Assembly (NCBI GenBank): GCA_963769715.1
Contig: CAVYNE010000025.1
Span: forward strand, 124,001 to 188,000
Direction of reading: 5' to 3'
DNA from: Palsa-504 sp963769715
GTDB lineage: Bacteria > Actinomycetota > Actinomycetes > Streptosporangiales > Streptosporangiaceae
DNA: 64,000 nucleotides
Shown here piece by piece: positions 60,384-64,000 of this stretch; the first letter of the stretch is position 1; each line of letters starts with the position of its first letter. The position numbers were made by a program, and so were the translations under genes. The notes beneath the pieces were generated by a model that did not search any database, was not told the origin of the DNA, and saw only the letters and a list, made by a program, of their open reading frames with translations.

Positions 60384-60986
60384 CCCCGTCAATCGCCACC
60401 CAATCCGGGAACTGGTCCTACGAGCCAGCAGGGTGCCGGTGAGGTCCACGTGGGCGGCGCGCAGGTCCTCGATGGCCTTGGCGGTGGATTCCGGCGCGAC
60501 GCCCGCGGTGAGGTCGAGCAGGACCCGGGTGGCGAAACCGGCCCGGGCCGCGTCAGCCGCGGTCGCGTGCACGCAGTAGTCGGTCGCGATGCCGACCACG
60601 TCCACCTCGTCGACGTCGTGGGCGCGCAGCCAGTCGGCCAGCGGCGTCCCGGCCTCGTCGGCGCCCTCGAACCCGCTGTACGCCGCCGCGTGCTGGCCCT
60701 TGGCGAAGACCGCCTCGACCGCGCCGGTGTCCAGGTTCGGATGGAAGTCCGCCCCGGGCGTGCCTGCCACGCAGTGCGGCGGCCAGGAGGCTGCGTAGTC
60801 CGGATGGTCGGAGAAGTGGGCGCCCGGGTCCACATGGAAGTCCTTGGTGGCCACCACGTGCGCGTATTCATGATCGGCGCCCAGACGCTCGCTGATCGCG
60901 CGCGCCACGGCGGCGCCGCCGGTTACGGCGAGCGAGCCGCCCTCGCAGAAGTCATTCTGGACGTCAACAATGATCAGTGCGCGCAT
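60147..60986 (-). CDS. pncA: Nicotinamidase/isochorismatase family (PncA-like)
   Basis: ATG 60986: MRALIIVDVQNDFCEGGSLAVTGG (catalytic D8), WPPHCVAGTPGADFHPNL, VFAKGQH and the nucleophile cysteine in VVGIATDYCVHATAADAARAG. It converts nicotinamide to nicotinate and pairs with pncB at 61579. The enzyme normally ends near DLTGTLLA (about 60415). The frame runs on 270 bp into the convergent helicase gene, so the native stop may be hidden by a base change (a TAG lies in an adjacent frame at about 60418-60422). Confidence 0.85.
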   Translation of the reverse strand: MRALIIVDVQNDFCEGGSLAVTGGAAVARAISERLGADHEYAHVVATKDFHVDPGAHFSDHPDYAASWPPHCVAGTPGADFHPNLDTGAVEAVFAKGQHAAAYSGFEGADEAGTPLADWLRAHDVDEVDVVGIATDYCVHATAADAARAGFATRVLLDLTAGVAPESTAKAIEDLRAAHVDLTGTLLARRTSSRIGWRLTGSAAGDGPAADRVDAGADLVRGRLRQRRAAAGPAQFGVDDTVRLAGPVAPGPDQAVEFLPERGEGLAAHRRRGGRGLRG

Positions 60987-61042
60987 GGGGCCAACGGTAT
61001 CCTCCGGATCCGTGAGGCGTGATGGTGCCGTTAGCGCGAGCC

Positions 61043-61510
61043 CTACTCGCCGACGTCGGCGGGGGTGCCGTTGGTGATGCGGATGAGTTCGGCGTAGGAC
61101 GTGGGGAACACGGTGTGCGGGTGGCCCGCCGCCGCCCAGATCACGTCGTACTTGTCCAGCCAGGTATCCACCAGGGTCCGGATCGGGCTGGGGTGGCCGA
61201 CGGGGGCGACGCCGCCGATGGCCTGGCCCGTCCATTCTCGGACCGAACGGGCGTCGGCTCGTCGTACCTCCGCCACGCCAATCAGCCCCGCTACCTTGGC
61301 CGTATCCACGCGGTGAGCGCCGCTGGTCATGACGAGCAGCGGCGCCCCGTCCGCGCTGAACACGAGGCTGTTCGCGATCGCGCCGATCTCGCAGCCGAGC
61401 TGGGCGGCCGCGGCCGCGGCCGTCGGCGCGCTCTCGGGCAGTTCCCGCACCTCGCCCGCCACGCCCAGGTCACCGAGCACGGCCGCGAATCTGGAGAAGT
61501 CAACTGGCAT
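61043..61510 (-). CDS. YbaK/EbsC-type aminoacyl-tRNA deacylase
   Basis: 155 residues. PTAAAAAAQLGCEIGAIANSLVFSADGAPLLVMTSGAHRVDTAKVA contains the conserved lysine region, and IGGVAPVGHPSPIRTLVDTWLDKYDVIWAAAGHPHTVFPTSYAELIRITNG the GG-V-PxGH and GxPxxxFxxxxxxL patterns. It hydrolyses mischarged tRNA (for example Cys- or Ala-tRNAPro). Confidence 0.9.
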   Translation of the reverse strand: MPVDFSRFAAVLGDLGVAGEVRELPESAPTAAAAAAQLGCEIGAIANSLVFSADGAPLLVMTSGAHRVDTAKVAGLIGVAEVRRADARSVREWTGQAIGGVAPVGHPSPIRTLVDTWLDKYDVIWAAAGHPHTVFPTSYAELIRITNGTPADVGE

Positions 61511-61578
61511 GCGAGCAGGCTAGCCGGGCCGCACCCGGCCCGGCGAACCGTTTACGACCGGTAGCAGTAGGATAACGA

Positions 61579-62979
61579 TTAGGACTCGGCTCCGTCCGGG
61601 GGGTCGAAGACGGTGGGGATGGCCGGGTAGCCGCGAGACAGCTGCCGCGCGTACGGCGGCAGCTCGGCCAGCGACTCGCGGTGCCGCGCCCGGGCCTCCT
61701 GCACCGCAGCGAACCCGGAGCGCCCGACGATCTGGCCGTCGGCCACCAGCGGCACGAGCAGTTCCCGGTCCAGCGGCCCGGCTTCCGGCGGCGTCAGGCT
61801 GATCCGCTCGCTCAGCGCGATGCCCTGCTGGTCGCGGTGCCGCACCGCCCACTTGCGCCCGCCCCGTCCCGGCTTGCCCACCGAGCGCTTGGCCACCGGC
61901 TTCATCTCCTCGTCGTGGTCAGCGGATGAGGCCCGCGCCACCAGCTTGTACACCAGCGCCGCCGTCGGCGCGCCCGAACCGGTGACCAGCGACGTGCCCA
62001 CCCCGTAGCCGTCCACCGGGACCGCGCCAAGCGCCGCGATGGAGTACTCGTCCAGGTCACCGGTGAGGATGATCCGGGTGTGGATGGCGCCGAGCTCGTC
62101 GAGCAGCGCGCGGACCTGCCGGGCCAGCACCGGCAGGTCGCCGCTGTCGATCCGCACCGCGCCCAGGTCGCGGCCTGCCACCTCGACCGCGGTCCGCACC
62201 GCCCGCGCCACGTCGTAGGTGTCCACCAGCAGCGTCGTGGCCTGGCCGAGCGCCTCGATCTGGGTCTGGAAGGCGTGCCGCTCGCTGTCGTGCACCAGGG
62301 TGAAGGCGTGCGCGCTGGTGCCCGCGCTCGGGATTCCGTGCTCGTACCGCGCCCGCAGGTTCGACGTGGACGTGAAGCCGGCGATGTAGGCCGCCCGGGC
62401 GCTGGCCACCGCGGCCCGCTCGTGGGTCCGCCGCGAGCCCATCTCGATCAGCGGGCGGTCGCCGGCCGCCGTCACCATCCGGGACGCGGCGGAGGCGATC
62501 GCGCTGTCATGGTTGAGGATGGACAACGTGACGGTTTCCAGCAGTACCGCCTCGGCGAAGGTGCCCTCCACGACCAGGATCGGCGAGCCCGGGAAGTAAC
62601 AATCCCCCTCGGAGTAACCCCAGATGTTTCCGCCGAAACGGTAGGATTCCAGGAAAGCCAGCGTCGGCTCGTCCACGATGCCGGCGCCGCCGAGGAAGTC
62701 CAGGTCGACCGGGCCGAAGCGGAACCGCTCTATCGCGTCGAGCAGCCGCCCGGTGCCTGCCACGACGCCGTACCTGCGGCCGTGCGGCAGGTGCCTGGCG
62801 AAAACCTCGAATACGGCCCTGCGGCCGGCCGCGCCGCTGCGCAGCGACGCCTGCAGCATGGTGAGCTCGTAGTGGTCGGTCAGCAGTGCCGTACTAAGCG
62901 GGGCCGTCTCGCCTAGGGCCGTCTCGCCTAGGGCCGTCTCGGAGCCAGGCGGGGGCTGGTTGTTCACGCGATTCGTCAC
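61579..62979 (-). CDS. pncB: Nicotinate phosphoribosyltransferase
   Basis: 466 residues from GTG 62979. ALLTDHYELTMLQASLRSGAAGRRAVFEVFARHLPHGRRYGV is the family start; IEMGSRRTHERAAVASARAAYIAGFTSTSNLRARYEHGIPSAGTSAHAFTLVH includes the phosphorylated histidine region. RIDSGDLPVLARQVRALLDE, VPVDGYGVGTSLVTGSG are also conserved. It makes nicotinate mononucleotide from nicotinate and PRPP. The N-terminus carries a ETALG triplet from 15-bp DNA repeats (62906-62945). It is divergent from clpS. Confidence 0.94.
   Translation of the reverse strand: MTNRVNNQPPPGSETALGETALGETAPLSTALLTDHYELTMLQASLRSGAAGRRAVFEVFARHLPHGRRYGVVAGTGRLLDAIERFRFGPVDLDFLGGAGIVDEPTLAFLESYRFGGNIWGYSEGDCYFPGSPILVVEGTFAEAVLLETVTLSILNHDSAIASAASRMVTAAGDRPLIEMGSRRTHERAAVASARAAYIAGFTSTSNLRARYEHGIPSAGTSAHAFTLVHDSERHAFQTQIEALGQATTLLVDTYDVARAVRTAVEVAGRDLGAVRIDSGDLPVLARQVRALLDELGAIHTRIILTGDLDEYSIAALGAVPVDGYGVGTSLVTGSGAPTAALVYKLVARASSADHDEEMKPVAKRSVGKPGRGGRKWAVRHRDQQGIALSERISLTPPEAGPLDRELLVPLVADGQIVGRSGFAAVQEARARHRESLAELPPYARQLSRGYPAIPTVFDPPDGAES
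62906..62945. repeat. 15-bp tandem repeat in the pncB 5' end
   Basis: GCCGTCTCGCCTAGG occurs twice, plus GCCGTCTCG, giving ETALG-ETALG-ETA at residues 13-25 of PncB. Confidence 0.85.
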
Positions 62980-63013
62980 AGGTGGAAGACTACGGAGTGG
63001 GAGGTGGGTGGTT

Positions 63014-63304
63014 GTGAGCACGGCGCCCGCTGAGGTGGATCTGCCGCGATCCGCCGACAAGCTGTCCCCGGACCAGCCCTGGGTCACGATCGTCTGGAAC
63101 GATCCGGTCAACCTGATGTCGTACGTGACGTACGTGTTCCAGCACGTTTTCGGCTACCCGAAGAAGAAGGCCACCAAGCTGATGCTCGACGTGCACCACA
63201 AGGGCAAGGCGGTGGTCGCCGCCGGGGCCAGGGAAGCCATGGAGCACAACGTCGAGGTCCTGCACGGCTACGGCCTGTGGGCCACAGTGAACCAGGACAA
63301 GTAG
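63014..63304 (+). CDS. clpS: ClpS adaptor protein
   Basis: 96 residues from GTG 63014 preceded by GGAGGTGG. WVTIVWNDPVNLMSYVTYVFQHVFGYPKKKATKLMLDVHHKGKAVVAAGAREAMEHNVEVLHGYGLWATV is the complete ClpS core with the N-degron pocket (NDPVN, VHHKGKA). It delivers N-end-rule substrates to ClpCP. DUF2017 and a JAMM peptidase follow, as usual in Actinobacteria. Confidence 0.95.
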   Translation: MSTAPAEVDLPRSADKLSPDQPWVTIVWNDPVNLMSYVTYVFQHVFGYPKKKATKLMLDVHHKGKAVVAAGAREAMEHNVEVLHGYGLWATVNQDK

Positions 63305-63313
63305 CCAGCAGAC

Positions 63314-63901
63314 ATGGAGCCGTTCCGGTCGGTCCGCGGTGGCGGCGCGCGCGCCTGGCTCGCCGCGGCCGAGGCGTCCCTGCTGCGCAGCCTGGTCGGC
63401 CAGATCATGTCCCTGGTCGACCCCGAGGGCCCCACAGATAACACGGCAGGTAACACGGCGGACAACCTAGCGGACACCGCCGATCCCGGCCTGGCCGCCC
63501 TCGAGGCGATGGTGCACGGGCCGGGGGCGGACAAGATCCCCGAGGACCCGGTGCTGGCCCGGCTGCTGCCCGACGGGTACCGCGACGACCCGGACGCGGC
63601 CGGGGAGTTCCGCCGGTACACCGAGCCCGCGCTGCGCAGCGCCAAGCACGCCGCCGCCCAGGAGATGCTGGACACGCTGCCGGAGGCGGGCGGCCGTATC
63701 CAGCTGACCCAGGACCAGGCCCTGTCGTGGCTCAAGGCGCTGAACGACGTCCGGCTCGCGCTCGGGGTCCGGCTGGGCGTCACCGAGGACTTCGAGGAGC
63801 AGTGGGCGCGGCTGAAGCCGGATGACCCGCAGTGGACCGCGTTCGAGGTGTACGCCTGGCTCGGCGCGGTGCAGGAATCGCTGGTCCAGGCACTAGCCTG
63901 A
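63314..63901 (+). CDS. DUF2017 protein
   Basis: 195 residues, helical: AAEASLLRSLVGQIMSLVD, then a low-complexity insert (DNTAGNTADNLADTA) and RLLPDGYRDDPDAAGEFRRYTEPALRSAKHAAAQEMLDTLPEAGGRIQLTQDQALSWLKALNDVRLALGVRLGV, the DUF2017 signature. Always found after clpS in this phylum; a link to ClpS-dependent proteolysis is inferred from that. Confidence 0.9.
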   Translation: MEPFRSVRGGGARAWLAAAEASLLRSLVGQIMSLVDPEGPTDNTAGNTADNLADTADPGLAALEAMVHGPGADKIPEDPVLARLLPDGYRDDPDAAGEFRRYTEPALRSAKHAAAQEMLDTLPEAGGRIQLTQDQALSWLKALNDVRLALGVRLGVTEDFEEQWARLKPDDPQWTAFEVYAWLGAVQESLVQALA

Positions 63902-63907
63902 CTGATC

Positions 63908-64000
63908 ATGCTGACGATCTCGCGCGCGCTGTACGACCAGATCGTGGCTCACGCCCGCGCCGACCACCCGGACGAGGCCTGCGGCGTGCTGGCCGGCCCG
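63908..64000 (+). CDS. M67/JAMM metallopeptidase (Mec-like), 5' part
   Basis: The first 31 codons read MLTISRALYDQIVAHARADHPDEACGVLAGP before the window ends. EACGVLAG carries the N-terminal catalytic glutamate of JAMM/Mov34 peptidases; the HxH-D part lies outside. In actinobacteria the partner genes are a ThiS-type CysO and cysM, so it probably processes a small ubiquitin-like sulfur carrier. Confidence 0.85.
   Translation, partial: MLTISRALYDQIVAHARADHPDEACGVLAGP

Noticed and set aside
62626..62639. GTTTCCGCCGAAAC as a fourth DUF222-type palindrome
   Set aside because: It is not self-complementary and codes for the conserved FGGN segment of PncB.
1..64000. tRNA or rRNA genes
   Set aside because: No T-loop GGTTCGA-type sequence with matching acceptor stem and no rRNA-like block could be found by eye.

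Overview
The window is very GC-rich, almost fully coded DNA with many GTG starts and ATGA/GTGA gene overlaps. It looks like a filamentous high-GC Gram-positive (Actinomycetia; Streptomyces/Streptosporangiales-like). Supporting markers are a Scy/FilP-type coiled-coil gene next to methylmalonyl-CoA epimerase, thiolase and meaB (the Streptomyces order), a Methyltransf_19 (DUF574) methyltransferase, DUF3039, DUF2017, the clpS-DUF2017-JAMM order, Eis-type and DUF222/13E12-type genes. I see no rRNA, tRNA, CRISPR array or complete insertion sequence, and the genus cannot be fixed from this sequence.

Layout. 1-1.8 kb: tail of an ABC-2 exporter and a PLP aminotransferase. 1.8-9.7 kb: an uptake/degradation island with two NMT1/THI5-type binding proteins, a permease and ATPase, an ATZ/TRZ-type amidohydrolase, a tandem rhodanese, a luciferase-like (LLM) monooxygenase and a collapsed NtaA/DszA-type monooxygenase. 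9.7-14.6 kb: a kinase-like gene, a FitAB/VapBC-type toxin-antitoxin pair and a gene graveyard of broken LLM monooxygenases, a broken Eis-type acetyltransferase and a headless epimerase. 14.6-21.3 kb: a methyltransferase, a convergent GT4/methyltransferase/alpha-toroid operon, a metal amidohydrolase, a rhomboid-like membrane protein and a VIT1-type transporter. 21.4-27.1 kb: a complete peptide/nickel-type ABC importer. 27.2-31.3 kb: a decayed histidine/aromatic ammonia-lyase, an enolase-superfamily gene missing its metal ligands, an iron alcohol dehydrogenase and hutI. 31.3-36 kb: methyltransferase, flavin reductase, SppA and small genes. 36-44.7 kb: Scy/FilP-like cytoskeletal protein, epimerase, thiolase, meaB, MarR, an ECF sigma/anti-sigma pair and an isobutyryl-CoA-mutase-type large subunit (F80/Q198). 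44.7-49.8 kb: a second toxin-antitoxin pair, a 1.3-kb gene-poor repeat region, a DUF1453 membrane protein and a NarL-type two-component pair. 49.6-53.3 kb: a second decay zone (DNA ligase, DUF222-HNH, YCII). 53.3-64 kb: mostly housekeeping or stress genes (MarR-GNAT, CnoX, Hsp20, MerR, YqgE, DUF3039, helicase, PncA, YbaK, PncB, ClpS, DUF2017, JAMM peptidase), several with single-base frameshifts.

Two kinds of damage stand out. Single-base shifts, many in C/G runs, may be sequencing errors. Internal deletions keep both gene ends (NtaA-type oxygenase, Eis, ammonia-lyase, enolase-like) and cannot be homopolymer errors. The most unusual local structures are a perfect 23-bp-stem hairpin inserted in frame in the iron alcohol dehydrogenase, GTTTCCGCGGAAAC palindromes inside the DUF222 remnant, a 20-bp tandem array upstream of a toxin-antitoxin operon, and several clean operator palindromes.
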